From contig CAVOSA010000007.1 in NCBI GenBank assembly GCA_963698735.1, positions 124,001-188,000 of the forward strand: 64,000 nucleotides of DNA. The letters run 5' to 3'. The stretch is from RPQJ01 sp963698735 (GTDB taxonomy: Bacteria > Pseudomonadota > Gammaproteobacteria > Steroidobacterales > Steroidobacteraceae). A program made the translations under genes and the position numbers. The notes beneath the pieces are model-generated. The model was given only the letters and a program-made list of their open reading frames with translations. It had not been told where the DNA came from and did no database searches. The first letter of the stretch is position 1, and every line of letters begins with the position of its first letter. Of the stretch, positions 1 through 11,751 are shown in pieces.

Positions 1-507
1 TTGCTGCGCTGGTCGAACGCTATGCACGATACCGGGGACTTGCCAGGTTGGCCACGGCGCAGACTAAGGAACGATGATAGGGTTTGAAAAAAATGAAATT
101 ACTAGCGCATCCGCTGGGCAGGTCTCAGCAGCCATGGGAGATGCAGCAGTCCTCTTCCGTTGCATGTGCACGCGTAAGTCTTTTCTCGTTGCACGCGCAT
201 TTGGCCTTGGGCGACTGAGCGCGTCGTCTCTGGTGACATTGCGAGGACGTTGTTGATTTCTGTGGCCGACGTGCCTGACGCTTTTGAATGAACTCGCTGG
301 GCGTCAGGTGCACCAGCGAATTGTCGGGTCAGTACTAGGTGGTCGGCCGACATGAGCGAAGGGGAGGGCGTTGACACTTTAACCTATTCAGCATATTCGA
401 AGACCATGCTCGCCTGCCTCGACTCCTTCGTCATTTTGTGAATCCGTCGTCAGCAGACTCTCGACTATCCGCTCAAAAAAATGGGTCCGCGTGTGCGGGA
501 GGAAGTG
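1..507. other. Left edge, no intact gene
   Basis: No convincing intact gene is present. The short open frames have no family resemblance, except for a minus-strand stretch at about 235-328 listed separately as a possible transposase tail. The base composition is visibly less GC-rich than the rest of the window. Confidence 0.5.
235..328 (-). pseudogene. Possible IS3-type transposase C-terminal remnant
   Basis: Read on the minus strand, this stretch gives SLVHLTPSEFIQKRQ, resembling the tail of IS3-family integrase subunits (often SLGYLTPxEF followed by a basic tail). The frame is closed by stops immediately upstream, so only the last few dozen codons could survive. No inverted repeats or other transposase motifs were seen. 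The resemblance is short, so this is a weak call; chance similarity is the alternative. Confidence 0.3.
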
Positions 508-2047
508 TCAAGGACTGGTTTCTATTTCCTTTCTAGTTAGCGCAACTGTATAGCGGCGCCGCATCTCGTCAATCGCCCAATGAAACGCGTACGCATTCTC
601 AGTTGGGTTCAGCAACCGCAGCGCCTTCCAAAGCGGTACTCGGCCGAACGGGAGCTTCCAGCTGCCGCGTCCCGCCAGGTCAGCAGGGTACTTGAACAGT
701 ATGCGTCGCATGCGGGGTCCCGAGCCGCGCCAAAGTCCACGAGAAGCGCAAAAGGACTTGAACGCCAGATAGGAGCCTTCGGCGAATACCTCAGCTAGCG
801 GTTCACCGTGGTAGAAGGGTTGCGTGATCGCCTTCTTTTCTTGGCCAAACCACTCGCCTGGAACGCCGGCCTCCTCGACGAGGCGACGGGGTATCGGCCT
901 CTCGTAGTCGCTCCCACGACGCCATGGTGCCATCTCCGCCGACCGTGACACTATTTGGACGAGTGGGTGAAGCCGCTGGTGTGCCTGCGGCACTGGAAAG
1001 TGGATGAATCCTGTTCGAAGGCGGAATTCGGCAAGAGATGCCCCCCCTGGGTAGGTTCCTCGGTACGTCTCTGATCGGTCAGCATGGCTGGACAGTCCCC
1101 ATACCGTGTCTCCCAGAAGGCCAGTAAAGAGTATGCCATTCCGAAGCACTTTTTCGAGCACGACGAATACTACATCCTCTCCGCCCGTGCCAACTGCTAG
1201 GAACTCGACCTCTGGGAGATCGGTCCGATGGCGGTAGTCGGAGCGGTCGAACGTAAGTACATCCAGACCCAAGCGCTGGCCCACGCGGAGCCCGGAGTCG
1301 TCGACGCCGCCAAAGTCGGAGCGAGCACTCGAAAACGTCACCGGCTCGAGTTGCGCCGGCATGGCGTGCGAGCACCGCGCATGCAGGAGAGTCGTACCCG
1401 GACGAGACAGTCACGACCGGCGAATACCTGACCGATCGCGCACTGCTGGCAGCATTCGCAACGACGTCATGGACCATGCATTGCAAGAACTTCACGTACT
1501 CCTCATACGATGACGGTTGCTCTATAAAGGGCCGCTTTCCGTCCTCATGTAGCGTCAGAGCAGAATCCACCACAAGGTTGCAGCAATAGTGCAACCGAAT
1601 CCTCCGGCCGCTCTTCAGCGGGATTGCTTTTCTTGCGTGCAGTCCATCTAGGAATGAAATCAAGTCAAGGTCGTAGAAGACGTAGTCGTCGGTGCATTCT
1701 TCACCCGTCACGGCGAGCAGGAATGCGAGTGAGTTTGACACGACGAGCGTTGAGCCGGTGTGTAGGCTGTGCAGCCTCTCCAGCGTATGTGACGTCGAGG
1801 CCACCGTCAGAGTGTCGGACGCCAGTCGTGCCCCCGACCCGAGGAGGACCTCGCTTTCATCGAACCTGCCGTCCTCGAAGCGGCCGCGCCACGCACCCTC
1901 CACGAAGTAACTTGGCCGCGTTTCCACCCCAGGGCCGTGAATGACTTCGATCTGGTCCGCACCGGCGATCATGCGCAGACACCAGGCGAGCCTAGGCAAT
2001 TCCTCGCGCCTAACGTAGTTAAATCGCTGCGGCATACGGACCATCAT
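508..2047 (-). CDS. Asparagine-synthase-like ATP-dependent amidotransferase (one frameshift)
   Basis: Two overlapping frames join into one protein of roughly 510 residues. The first frame (2047 down to about 1380) ends in a PP-loop-like motif, VTVSSGYDSPACAV, matching the ATP-binding SGGxDS loop of asparagine synthetases. The second frame (about 1360 to 508) continues with TFDRSDYR, GLLGDTVWG and a VEEAGVPGEWFGQEKKA segment, typical of the C-terminal synthase domain. No catalytic N-terminal cysteine is seen, so ammonia transfer from glutamine is doubtful. Relatives occur in exopolysaccharide/XrtA loci, where they probably modify a sugar or peptide. It lies downstream of a glycosyltransferase on the same strand with a 71-bp gap. 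The break near 1370 is probably a sequencing error. Confidence 0.65.
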
Positions 2048-2118
2048 GATGGAGCACCCCTATTTTTTGATCTGGGACTAACTCTCTCCGGACTGAAAAC
2101 TGTGACGCCCACGTCGTA

Positions 2119-3396
2119 TTATCGATTCGATCGCGCCTGCTCAGAATCGATGGTCGAGGTTTGGATTTGCCGACCGCCACGACCTGCAACGTCCAGAAAT
2201 ACCCGCTCCATCTCTCGGCCGATCATCTCCCACGAGAACTTCTGCTCAACAAATCTGCGGGCATTCCGGCACAGGCTCTCTCGTAGAGGCGCGTCATCAA
2301 TCAAACGCTGAACTTGCCGGGCGAACGCCTCGGGCGTGTCGGCAACCAGCACTTCGGTATCGGGCGACACGTCGATTCCTTCGAGTGCCATTGTCGTCGC
2401 CACAATCGGTTTGCCCATCGACAACGCGTCCAGGATCTTCAGTCGTGTTCCCCCACCGTCCCGCATCGGGCAGAGGTAGATTTGCGCGCGATCCATGTAG
2501 GGCCTGATGTCGTCGACGAATCCCGTGACCGTTATTCGGGAGTCCTGGGCTGCGAGGTCCGTCACACGGCGCGGCGGACTAGCGCCGACGATTGTCAATC
2601 TGACGCCCGATGACATCCTCGAAATAACAGGCCAGATGCTCTCGGTCATGTATAGCACCGCATCTAGGTTCGGAAACCAATTCATGCCGCTGACCATGAT
2701 GAGGTGCTTGGGTTCGGTGGACGCATCATCGCTTTGTCGAAAGTAGTCGACGTCGACGCCGTTTGCCACTACTGCTGTCCGCACACCAGGGCGGATGTCG
2801 GAAAGTCGACGCGCGTCGAGATCCGACACCACGAGGTTAGTGTCAAACTCCCCAATGGTCTCGGCCTCATAATGACCGAGTTTCTCGACCTCGCGTCTCA
2901 GGTAGAATCGCGCGAGCAAATTACGCTCGTAGCGTATGCGCCGGTCGAAGAGTTGCGATTCGATGTTGTGGTGATTGAGCACCCCGGCAGTGCCCTTGGT
3001 TAGGCGCCGATAGTCTGCGAGACTGATTGAGTCAAAGTACACCAAGTCGTAGTGATTGCCAGCGATGGCGCGCTCTAGCGCGTGGCGCAGCTTCCTAGAT
3101 TTTGCGTAATTGACTGTGAATGGCGTTTTGGTGAAAAGGCTGCCCAGCAGCAGCAATCGCGACCAGAGCTGCGACTCCTCAGCTCGAATTCGGACAGTCT
3201 GAACGCTGGAACAGATCTTCTCCAGTTCCGGCACGGCCTGCTCACGGTACGCACTTGGCAGGAGACTCTTGTTCTCAATCGCGATTAGGTCGATATCGGC
3301 AAATCTAGATGCTTGGGTAATGAGGTTGTAGTTCCGCAGCGACACCCCTCCCTTCGGGGGATACGGAACACTTTGAGAGATCCACAGGATTTTCAT
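2119..3396 (-). CDS. Glycosyltransferase family 4 (GT-B fold)
   Basis: Intact 425-residue protein. It starts MKILWISQSVPYPPKGGVSLRN, a pattern shared with sugar transferases of XrtA/PEP-CTERM loci. The C-terminal half has the GT4 nucleotide-sugar region: a GMNWFPNLDAV segment, VTGFVDDIRPYM, and PMRDGGGTRLKILDALSMGKPIVAT, where the donor-binding glutamate is usually expected but the spacing here ends in KILDA. It should act in the cytoplasm, adding a sugar to a lipid-linked polysaccharide repeat; donor and acceptor cannot be read from sequence. Base composition is lower in GC than genes right of 10 kb, suggesting different ancestry. Confidence 0.8.
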   Translation of the reverse strand: MKILWISQSVPYPPKGGVSLRNYNLITQASRFADIDLIAIENKSLLPSAYREQAVPELEKICSSVQTVRIRAEESQLWSRLLLLGSLFTKTPFTVNYAKSRKLRHALERAIAGNHYDLVYFDSISLADYRRLTKGTAGVLNHHNIESQLFDRRIRYERNLLARFYLRREVEKLGHYEAETIGEFDTNLVVSDLDARRLSDIRPGVRTAVVANGVDVDYFRQSDDASTEPKHLIMVSGMNWFPNLDAVLYMTESIWPVISRMSSGVRLTIVGASPPRRVTDLAAQDSRITVTGFVDDIRPYMDRAQIYLCPMRDGGGTRLKILDALSMGKPIVATTMALEGIDVSPDTEVLVADTPEAFARQVQRLIDDAPLRESLCRNARRFVEQKFSWEMIGREMERVFLDVAGRGGRQIQTSTIDSEQARSNR

Positions 3397-3969
3397 TTGC
3401 GATTAACGACCCCGTCGAACTGGCGCACGCATGAATAGGTACCGGTATCGTCGGCTAAAGGACGGTCGCGCAAATCGTGTGCCTGTCCGGCCTAGCGGTG
3501 GCAAAGTTTCGGTAACCTGAGTTGAGTCCGATTATCGAACAACTCGTAACTTAGAGAGTCGGTGCCCCTTGCAGCTTAATCTCATTCTAGCGGTTCAGAA
3601 GCTAGGCAATCTGCCGATCGGTCGGACGAAACGTGATCGACGTGCCGAACAAATTGCAAAGCATGAGGGGTGCATCGATTCTGTCGGGCGCGTGGGGTGA
3701 AGAGGTCGTATGTAGTCCTGGCCACCAAGCGGCGAAATCAGCGGTATCACGATATTGACGCTCTCGATCGCATATGTCGGTCGACTACCGGAAGATGCGA
3801 TTGGCGTTCAGCACTCTGCCTTGCATCACAATGCGCGTCGTTTTCTTCCTCCCTTCGGCAATCTACATTCCAAGATGCCAATTTCGACGGCTTATGGGTG
3901 GCCGGAATCCATGAGGTTCCGGAGCTGCGCACCGCAAACAGCGAATGACGTCGGTACGCCGCGACGGGG
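3397..3969. other. Intergenic stretch, nothing recognised
   Basis: About 570 bases between the GT4 gene and the FkbM methyltransferase remnant. Open frames on both strands are short and resemble no family I recognise. No terminator hairpin, sigma-54 site or RNA gene was spotted. It could hold a decayed gene. Confidence 0.5.
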
Positions 3970-4874
3970 CTAGCATAATCCGATCGATGCCAGTCCCCGC
4001 CTCCGCAGGCCGCAGGCGATCAACGGAGTCCCGCGTTCGCGACTAGAGAATCCATCAGTAAGCCCCAATTGCGGTCCACGATTCGCTTGCGAACGCGGAT
4101 TCCCCGGGGCAACAGGCTCGTCGCGCAAAAGTGAAGCGGAGTCGATTGGCGCTATCGACGAAATCATGTGTCCCGTCACAATGGAGTCAAGCCGGGACTT
4201 CAGATACAATAGCGTCACATGTAAATCTGACACCCGAATGGTGGGCTTGATTTCGCCTTGTGCGCCCGTCGGTAACCGAGCGCAATCAATCGTTCCGAAG
4301 CTGGCGGCTGGAAGGTTCTCGATGATCATGATCGGTCGCTACTTGAAACGATGCCCCACATTCCTTCGAGCACCTCGGTCTCGTGTCTTTCCGTGTCTAT
4401 CTTCACCAGTCGTAGACGATCGAGCGGCAGGCGATGTCATCCAGCCGAACGCAGCAGATCGAGACCGGCGACGGCCCACCTTCCATGATGGTCGCGCGGT
4501 AGAGATCCTCACCGGTAACGGCTTCGTCTGGCACCGAGATCGACACAAACTCATTACTGGTTGGAGCAGGCGAGATTCAGCGCAGTCACGTTCTTGCGAT
4601 CGGAGATCGCCAACAGTCGCGTCAAGGTGGCGAATGTCTGCGGCACCGGCTCAAACGCGAACACCCGCCCCTGATTCCCCACGAGTTCGGACATGCGCAG
4701 CGTGTATGTGCCGAGGTTGGCGCCAATATCGATCGCCACGTCCCCCGGCGAGAGCCATTCCTGCAGGCGGCCGAATTCGTACTCGTCCGAGACGAACTCG
4801 CCGCGCTTCACGATGGATTCGAGTCGCTTCGTCCTGATCTCGCGGCGCAAACGGAGTGGCAGCGCTCGAAACAA
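3970..4874 (-). CDS. FkbM-family SAM methyltransferase (frameshifted at least twice)
   Basis: The N-terminal 106 residues (4874 to 4554) are clear: EWLSPGDVAIDIGANLGTYT is the SAM-binding motif I of FkbM methyltransferases, followed by GRVFAFEPVPQTFATL. After a frame change near 4550, minus-strand translation gives VKIDTERHETEVLEGM, corresponding to the FkbM KIDxEGxE motif. Another shift near 4330 leads to MIIENLPAASF. The family methylates hydroxyls of sugars and natural products, here presumably the polysaccharide. The G of KIDxEG reads as R, so either errors remain or the gene is decaying. Its real C-terminus is uncertain. Confidence 0.6.
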
Positions 4875-5050
4875 AGGTCCAGAGTCCGGCGGACGACGCC
4901 CACAGTTGGTACCTCAATTGTTGCGGCCTGAAGCGGCTGGACGAGTCTCTAAGACACTCGGAGATGCTAGCAGATGGTTCTGAGCTAAATAGCGGATTTC
5001 CGCGGCCAGTCACGGCACCACGGCGTCGGGCAACTCCGTCCGACGCACGG

Positions 5051-6083
5051 TCAGAAGATCCCGAGTATTCGGCACAGGAACTCCGGTGTCGTCGACGCGG
5101 CACCGTCGTGGATATTCACTCGCGGAAGGCGACGGGGATCTTCGCCAGGTTTGACATATCCGCGCTCGGTCGTGAACCCGGTCTTCAGTCCGGCATCCGC
5201 GAGGCAGTCCAGGCTGGTCGTGTCGTAGTCGCCGTTTGGATAGGCGAAGATCGAAGGAACGGGGAGTCCATGGCGCTCGATTTCGCGGACTGACTGCTGC
5301 AGGTCGGCCGTTGCGCGCTTCCCGGCCAAGGCGCGGCAAGGGCACGTGACTGTGCGCGTGCGAACCGATCGTTACCAGCCCGGTGGACGCCATGCGATTC
5401 AATGCGTTCCAGTCGAGGAACAGGTCGTCGCCGAGTTCGTCGTCGGCCAAGCCAATCTGTCGGCAGGCAGTCGAGACCACGGCGGCAACTCGCTCGATCT
5501 CTGCGGTCGTGGACGACTTCAATCGATCTACGAAGCTGCGCACGTCATGGCGCGCCTCCTCGTCGTCGCTGGCGTCGAACGCATCGGCAATGCCGATCTC
5601 CGCGAGCGTGCTGCGGCCGACGCCGGGATCACGGTTAAGCGCAAACAGTTGACGCGTCATCCGTTCCTGCCAGAACGTATTGCCGGTGCCGACGTACCCT
5701 GTTGCGACAAACAGCACCGCCGGTACGCCGAGGCTCTGCAGGATCGGCAGGGCATGCTGTCTCATTGTCCTGCCAGCCATCGTCGAACGTGACGAGGCAT
5801 GCGCCAGCCGGGAATCGGCCACGGTCGAGGCACGACTGGAACTCGCTCGGCAGACAACGGTCTGAAGTGCTTGCGGAGGAACCGCATGTTCGCGGCGAAC
5901 ACGTCGTGGCGAAACGACGATCCCGGACGAGGAAAACGAATCCGCTGCGGCAGGCAGCACTCGGTGGTACATGAGCACGATCGCCCGATTGCGAAGCACC
6001 ACGCGTCGATAGACCCACAGGGCTCCCGAGTAATACAGGCCGTACGCGATGCAACGTTTCAGGATGGCGCGAAGACGGTGCAT
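5051..6083 (-). CDS. Polysaccharide deacetylase, NodB fold (multiple frameshifts)
   Basis: Fragments in alternating frames assemble into one protein of about 340 residues. It begins MHRLRAILKRCIAYGLYYSG, then has IVLMYHRVLP, the catalytic metal/base motif LVTFDDGWQDN, LQSLGVPAVLFVATGYVG, a second-motif candidate IGSHAHSHVPL and a C-terminal FAYPNGDYD. This order is that of carbohydrate esterase family 4. At least three frame changes (near 5900, 5760 and 5330) separate the pieces. Deacetylases of this type accompany XrtA loci, where they would remove N- or O-acetyl groups from the exported polysaccharide. Since every conserved block survives in order, sequencing error is more likely than pseudogenisation. 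Confidence 0.65.
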
Positions 6084-6332
6084 TCAATTCCCGTGCCGTT
6101 GAGATTTCGATCCGAGCCCGCACGTTTACGGGCGACATCGCGAAAACCATAGCAAATTCCCTTCCGGCCTGGGAGCGCGGCCGCCTGAACAGGTGCAGGA
6201 CGTCGGCATCTTCGACATAACGCGACGAAAAAGCGGGGCTTTCACGCTTGCTTTCCAATTGTTGCTATGATCGGCAGGCGCTCGGCGGGGGATCATCGCG
6301 TTCACGCGCCGAAGCCAGATTAGGAAGTCACA

Positions 6333-9300
6333 ATGAAAAGAATCACCACTGTTCTGGTCGCCGCGTTTGTCTTGACTGTCGGCTGCAAAGCCGAAGCCGA
6401 GATCCTGAGCTTCGACGAGGTCAACCCGCCCGATAACGCCGACTCGGACCTCGTTGAGCTGTGGCGAGACGAACGGCTTTCAATTCCGTTCGGACCACTT
6501 TCACGTCGTCGGTACGGTGACAAATACGCTGTTTTCGTCAAACGGCACGACTCACATCGGCTACGAGTCCGCGCGTGGCTACCCGATCACGATGACCCGG
6601 GTGGGCAGCGGGACATTCTCGCTGCACTCCCTCGACGTGGGTGAATTCTGGTCCGAGCTAGTGCCGGCGCATCCGGACGCAGAGACCCTCGTCATTACGG
6701 GCTTCAAGCAGGACGGCCAGACTGTCAGTCATACACTTGACGCTGGACGGTGTCCATGACGGTGTGGGCGGCGTCGCCGATTTCGAGCATTTCGTGCTCC
6801 CGGCCACGTTCGTCGATCTGACGTCGGTAATCTTTACAGGGATGCGTACAGGCGGTCAGGACGGCGGAGTGGCGCTGGACAACCTCGAGTATCAGCTCGA
6901 GATCCCGGAGTCCGATCGGTGCGTGCGTCCTGGTGCCCGAGACGCCGACGGTGGCGTTCACTGCGCCGGTGCCAGGGACGGTGGCGGGCACGGTGCAGGT
7001 GCAGGCGACTGCGACGGACAACCTCGGAGTGGTCGGCGTCCAGTACAAGCTGGACGGCGTGGCGCTGGGCAGCGAGGTCGCGACCGCGCCGTACACGCTG
7101 GCGTGGGATACGACGATGGTGGCGGACGGTCCGCACACGCTGACGGCCGAGGCGCGGGACGCGGCCAACAACATCGGCACGGCCTCGGTGGTGGTGACCG
7201 TTCGCAACGCTCCGCCCTCGACGCCCGCGTACTACGTTGAACTGAACGGGGGCAACGACCACGTCCAGGTCGCGGATGCCGACGGCCTGAGTTTCGGCAA
7301 CGGCACGGCCGACCGGCCGCTGACCATCGAGACGTGGTTCCGGCCGGACACGATGTCCGGCAAGCAGAACCTGGTCGAGCAAGTGGTGGGAAGGCTCGGT
7401 CCGGGAGTACCGGCTGTACGTCGCGTTGGGGGCGCTTGCGGCTCGACTTGCGCGACGGGAGCGCCGGGGTGACGGTGTCGGTCATCACCAACAACCAGGC
7501 GGCGTTGGCGGGCGGGTGGCACCACGTGGCCGTGACCTATGACGGCCGGGGCGGCGTGACGGCGGCCAACGGGATCACCTTCTACATCGATGGGGTCGCG
7601 GTCCCGGTGACGCGCTACAACAACGCGGCGTATGTCGCGATGGAGAACTGGACGGCGCCGCTCGAGTTGGGCTGCGAGATCGTGGGCTTCCAGCCGTTCG
7701 ACGGCGGGCTCGACGAGGTGCGGTTGTGGAACGTGGTGCGCACGCCGAGCCAGGTGCAGGCCACGATGCTGTCGGAGTTGACGGGCGCCGAGCCAGGGTT
7801 GGTGGCGTACTGGCGCTTCAACGAAGGCACCGGGCACGACGGTGGCCGACGACAGCCCTGCGCAACCACACGGCGACGCTCTACAACACCGCCACGTGGC
7901 TGGCTGGCGGGCCGTTGGCGACCAGCGGGGGCGATGTGACGCCGCCCGACATCACCGGCGTGGCCACCAGCAACCTGACGACGTCGAGCGTGACCATCAG
8001 TTTCACGACCAGCGAAGTCGCGACGGGCTGGGTGTCGTACACCGGTGCGACCTGCCCGTGCAGCGACGTTTACAGCGCGGGGACGGGCACGACGCACGTC
8101 GTCACGCTGACCGGGCTCACCGCGGATACGACGTACCAGTACCAGGTCAAGGCCACCGACGGGGCAGGCAACCTGCGGACGGGGCCGACCTACAGCATCC
8201 GCACGCTGGCGCTCGGCCGGCGATACGACGCCGCCGGCGGTCGAGATCACGAACCTGGTCTCCGGGACGGTGGCGGGTTCGTTGCTGGTACAGGCGACGG
8301 CGACGGACAACGTCGGCGTGGTGGGCGTGCAGTTCAAGGTGGACGGCATGAACCTCGGCAGCGAGGTCACGACCGCGCCGTACAGCGTGATCTGGGATAC
8401 GACGACGGTGGCCGACGGTTCGCACACGCTGACGGCCGAGGCCCGGGACGCGGCCAACAACGTCGGGACCGCCTCGTTGCAGGTGGTGACCGTCCGCAAT
8501 GCGCCATCCACGACCACGCCCTCGCTACATCGAATTGAATGGCGGCAACGACCACATCCAGGTCGCGGATGCCGACAGCCTGAGTTTCGGCAACGGCACG
8601 GCCGACCGGCCGCTGACCATCGAGACGTGGTTCCGGCCGGACACGATGTCGGGCAAGCAGAACCTGGTCAGCAAGTGGTGGGAAGGCTCGGTCCGGGAGT
8701 ATCGGCTGTACGTCGTGCCGGGGGCGCTTGCGGCTGGACCTGCGCGACGGGAGCGCGGGGGTGACGGTGTCGGTCATCACCAACAACCAGGCGGCGTTGG
8801 CGGGCGGGTGGCACCACCTGGCCGTGACCTATGACGGCCGCGGCGGCGCGACGGCGGCCAACGGCATCACGTTCTACATCGATGGGGTCGCGGTCCCGGT
8901 GACGCGCTACAACAACGCGGCGTATGTCGCGATGGAGAACTGGACGGCGCCGCTGCGAGTTGGGCTGCGAGATCGTGGGCTTCCAGCCGTTCAACGGCGG
9001 GCTCGACGAGGTACGGTTGTGGAACGTGGTGCGCACGCAGAGCGAAGTGCAGGCCGCGATGCTGCTGGACCTGACGGGCGCCGAGCCGGGGTTGGCGGCG
9101 TACTGGCGCTTCAACGAGGGCACCGGCACGACGGTGGTCGACGACGGCCCCGGTAACCATACCGCGACGCTCTACAACACCGCCACGTGGATGGACGGCG
9201 GGCCGTTGGCGACCAGCGGGGGCGATGTGACGCCGCCCGACATCACCGGCGTGACCACCAGCAACCTGACGACGTCGAGCGTGACCATCAGCTTCACGAC

Positions 9301-10505
9301 GAGCGAAGTGGCGACTGGCCGGGTGTCGTACACCGGCGCGTCCTGCCCATGCGCCGATGTGTACAGCGCGGGGACGGGCACGGCGCACGTCGTCACGCTG
9401 ACCGGGCTCACGGCGGATACAACGTATCAGTACCAGGTAAAGGCCGTCGACGGATCAGGCAACCTGCGGACGGGGCCGACCTTGAACTTCCGCACGCTGG
9501 CGCCGGCAGGTGACACGACGCCGCCGGTGGTCGGGATCACGAGTCCAGTCGCCGGGACGGTGGCAGGCTCGGTGCAGGTGCAGGCGACGGCGACGGACAA
9601 CGTCGGCGTGGTGGGCGTCCAGTTCAAGGTGGACGGCGTGGACCTCGGCAGCGAGATCGCGACCGCGCCCTACGGCGCGGTCGTGGGATACGACGACGGT
9701 GGCGGACGGTTCGCACACGCTGACGGTGGTGGCGCGGGACGTCGCCAACAACGTCGGGACGACCTCGGTCGTGGTGACGGTCCGCAACACTCCGCCCACG
9801 ACCACTCCTCACTACGTCGAGTTGAATGGGGGCAACGACCACATCCAGGTTGCGGACGCCGACAGCCTGAGTTTCGGCAACGGCACGGTCGACCGGCCGC
9901 TGACCATCGAGACGTGGTTCCGGCCGGACACGATGTCGGGCAAGCAGAACCTGGTGAGCAAGTGGTACGAAGGCTCGGTCCGGGAGTACCGGCTGTACAT
10001 CGTGCCGGGCGGCCGCTGCGGTTGGACCTGCGCGACGGGAGCGCGGGGGTGACGGTGTCGGTCATGACCAACAGCCAGGCGGCGTTGGCGGGCGGGTGGC
10101 ACCACCTGGCCGTGACCTATGACGGTCGGGGCGGCGCGACGGCGGCCAACGGGATCACCTTCTACATCGATGGGGTCGCGGTCCCGGTGACGCGCTACAA
10201 CAACGCGGCGTATGTCGCGATGGAGAACTGGACGGCGCCGCTGCGAATTGGGTTGCGAGATCGTGGGCTTCCAGCCGTTCAACGGCGGGCTCGACGAGGT
10301 GCGGCTGTGGAACGTGGTGCGCACGCAGAGCGAGAGTGCAGGCCGCGATGCTGTCGGAGTTGACGGGCGCCGAGCCGGGGTTGGCGGCGTACTGGCGCTT
10401 CAACGAAAGCACCGGCACGACCGTGGCCGACGACGGCCCGGGTAACCACACCGCGACGCTCTACAACACCGCCACCCTGACGAATGGGGGACCCCTTGCG
10501 CCTTG
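6333..10505 (+). CDS. Large exported protein with three Ig/LamG/FN3 repeat units (many frameshifts)
   Basis: Starts at ATG 6333 behind AGGA with a secretion signal (MKRITTVLVAAFVLTVGC then KAEAE); the cysteine gives only a poor lipobox. The N-terminal domain contains NGFQFRSDHFHVVGTV, similar to domains of PEP-CTERM proteins. Then come three units of 1,289-1,290 bp: a bacterial Ig-like domain (QATATDNxGVVGVQxKxDG), a LamG/concanavalin-like domain (YVELNGGNDHxQVAD, TIETWFRPDTMSGKQNL, GWHHxAVTYDGRGG, YWRFNEGTG) and an FN3-like domain (TSSVTISFTTSEVATG, LTADTTYQYQVKA). The third unit stops after LamG. The predicted length is about 1,390 residues. LamG domains bind glycans, so a matrix or adhesin role is inferred. 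Each unit has at least one frame break. The stop overlaps the next gene's frame. Confidence 0.7.
6978..10500 (+). repeat. Tandem 1.29-kb repeats within the LamG gene
   Basis: The same DNA block recurs with the Ig-domain landmark ACGGTGGC at 6978, 8267 and 9557, a period of 1,289-1,290 bp. The units are nearly identical at DNA level, including silent positions, which implies recent duplication or gene conversion. The third copy is partial, lacking the FN3 part. Such repeats can expand and contract by recombination and also confuse assembly. Confidence 0.85.
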
Positions 10506-11751
10506 ATTCCTGACAAGGCACCCGCGATGGCGCAGCCCGACTGGCCCCCGGCCGTCATTGCCGGCGCCTATCAGACCGGCGTGCTCGGCGTTCGCAGCCT
10601 CCTCAGGCGCGGCGTACATGCGGTCTGCTTCGACTGCGACCCGGCTCGCGACGGATTCCGGTCGGCGTATGGCGGCGCCAGGCTGTGTCCAGACCCGGAC
10701 GTGGAGCCCGATGCCTGGCTGGAATTCATGCTGGGCCTGGCGGGTTCCCTGCCGGCCAAGGCGGCGTTGATTCCGAGTTCGGACAAGTTCGTTTCGGCAA
10801 TCGCAAAGTTCGCCGACACCCTCGCGCAGCACTTCTACCTTTCGCCGGGGATCACCCTGCAGGGCTTGCTCGCGGACAAGCAGTCACAGTACAGCCTCGC
10901 GGCGGATCATGGCATGCCGATGCCGCGGACGCGGCGGGTCGAGACCGAAGCGGACGTCGTCGACTTCGCGCGGGAGGCGTCGTTTCCCTGCCTCGTCAAA
11001 CCCATGCACTTTCGTGAGTGGCAGCGTTTCCCGGCTGGGCACCCCTTGCTCGAGACCAAGGTCGCGATTGCGAAGGATCCGCAGTCCCTGCTCGACAACT
11101 ATCGCCTCGCGTCCGCAGTCAACCCGTGCGTGATCCTGCAGGAGATCATCGAGGGCCCGGATACGTCGAAGCGGGTGTACCTGTCCTGTTACGATGCGCG
11201 CAGCCAGCGCATTGCCCACGCAATGTTCAGGGAACTGCGGTGCAATCCCGTGGGTTTCGGCCCCGCCAGCGTTTCGGAGCCGGTAGACGACCCTGAGACG
11301 GATGCGGTTTGCGACGGCTTCTTGCGCAGCATCGGATACGTAGGAATCTGCGAGATCGAGATGAAGTGGGATTCGCGGGACGGCAGGGTCAAGCTCATCG
11401 AGGCGAACCCCCGGCTCTCCGGGGGCGGCGATGCCGCGCCTTACGCTGGCGTTGACCTGTGCTGGCTCCATTACCTGGATCTCATCGGCCAGCCGGTCGC
11501 CCCGGTGCAACCCGCTGGAAATGCTTTCCGCCACGTGGTCCTCCGGGCCGACGCTGCGGCCGTGCCCAACTATCTTGCTGCGGGGCTGGTGTCGTGGGGG
11601 GACGTCGTGCGTTCCTATCGCGGCGCCGCTGGCTTTCTATGACCTCGACCGCAATGACTGGCGGTACTCGGTCGAGACACTGCTCGTGTCGGCGCGAACA
11701 CTGTGGCGCTCCTCGTGGCGGCACATGACCAGGCGGTGGGGTCGGCAGTGA
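10503..11751 (+). CDS. ATP-grasp carboxylate-amine ligase-like enzyme (late frameshift)
   Basis: The first frame gives 379 residues; a more likely start than 10503 is ATG 10527 (MAQPDWPPAVIAGAYQTGVLG). Motifs of the ATP-grasp fold are present: FPCLVKPMHFREWQRF in the nucleotide-binding lobe, CVILQEIIEGPDTSKRVY, and GICEIEMKWD...KLIEANPRLSGGGD in the metal-binding site. The frame ends at 11642, but the next frame continues FYDLDRNDWRYSVETLLVSA to 11751, as expected for this family, so one base is probably wrong near 11640. The stop then overlaps the next start as GTGA. Such proteins form amide or peptide-like bonds between an acid and an amine; the substrate is unknown, though the operon implies a sugar acid or amino sugar. 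Confidence 0.7.

Noticed and set aside
102..377. A 91-codon minus-strand open frame near the left edge
   Set aside because: No family resemblance in this frame; only a different frame gives the short transposase-like tail.
6978..10500. CRISPR-like periodicity
   Set aside because: Repeat units are 1.29 kb and coding, with no short repeat-spacer pattern. No CRISPR array was seen anywhere in the window.
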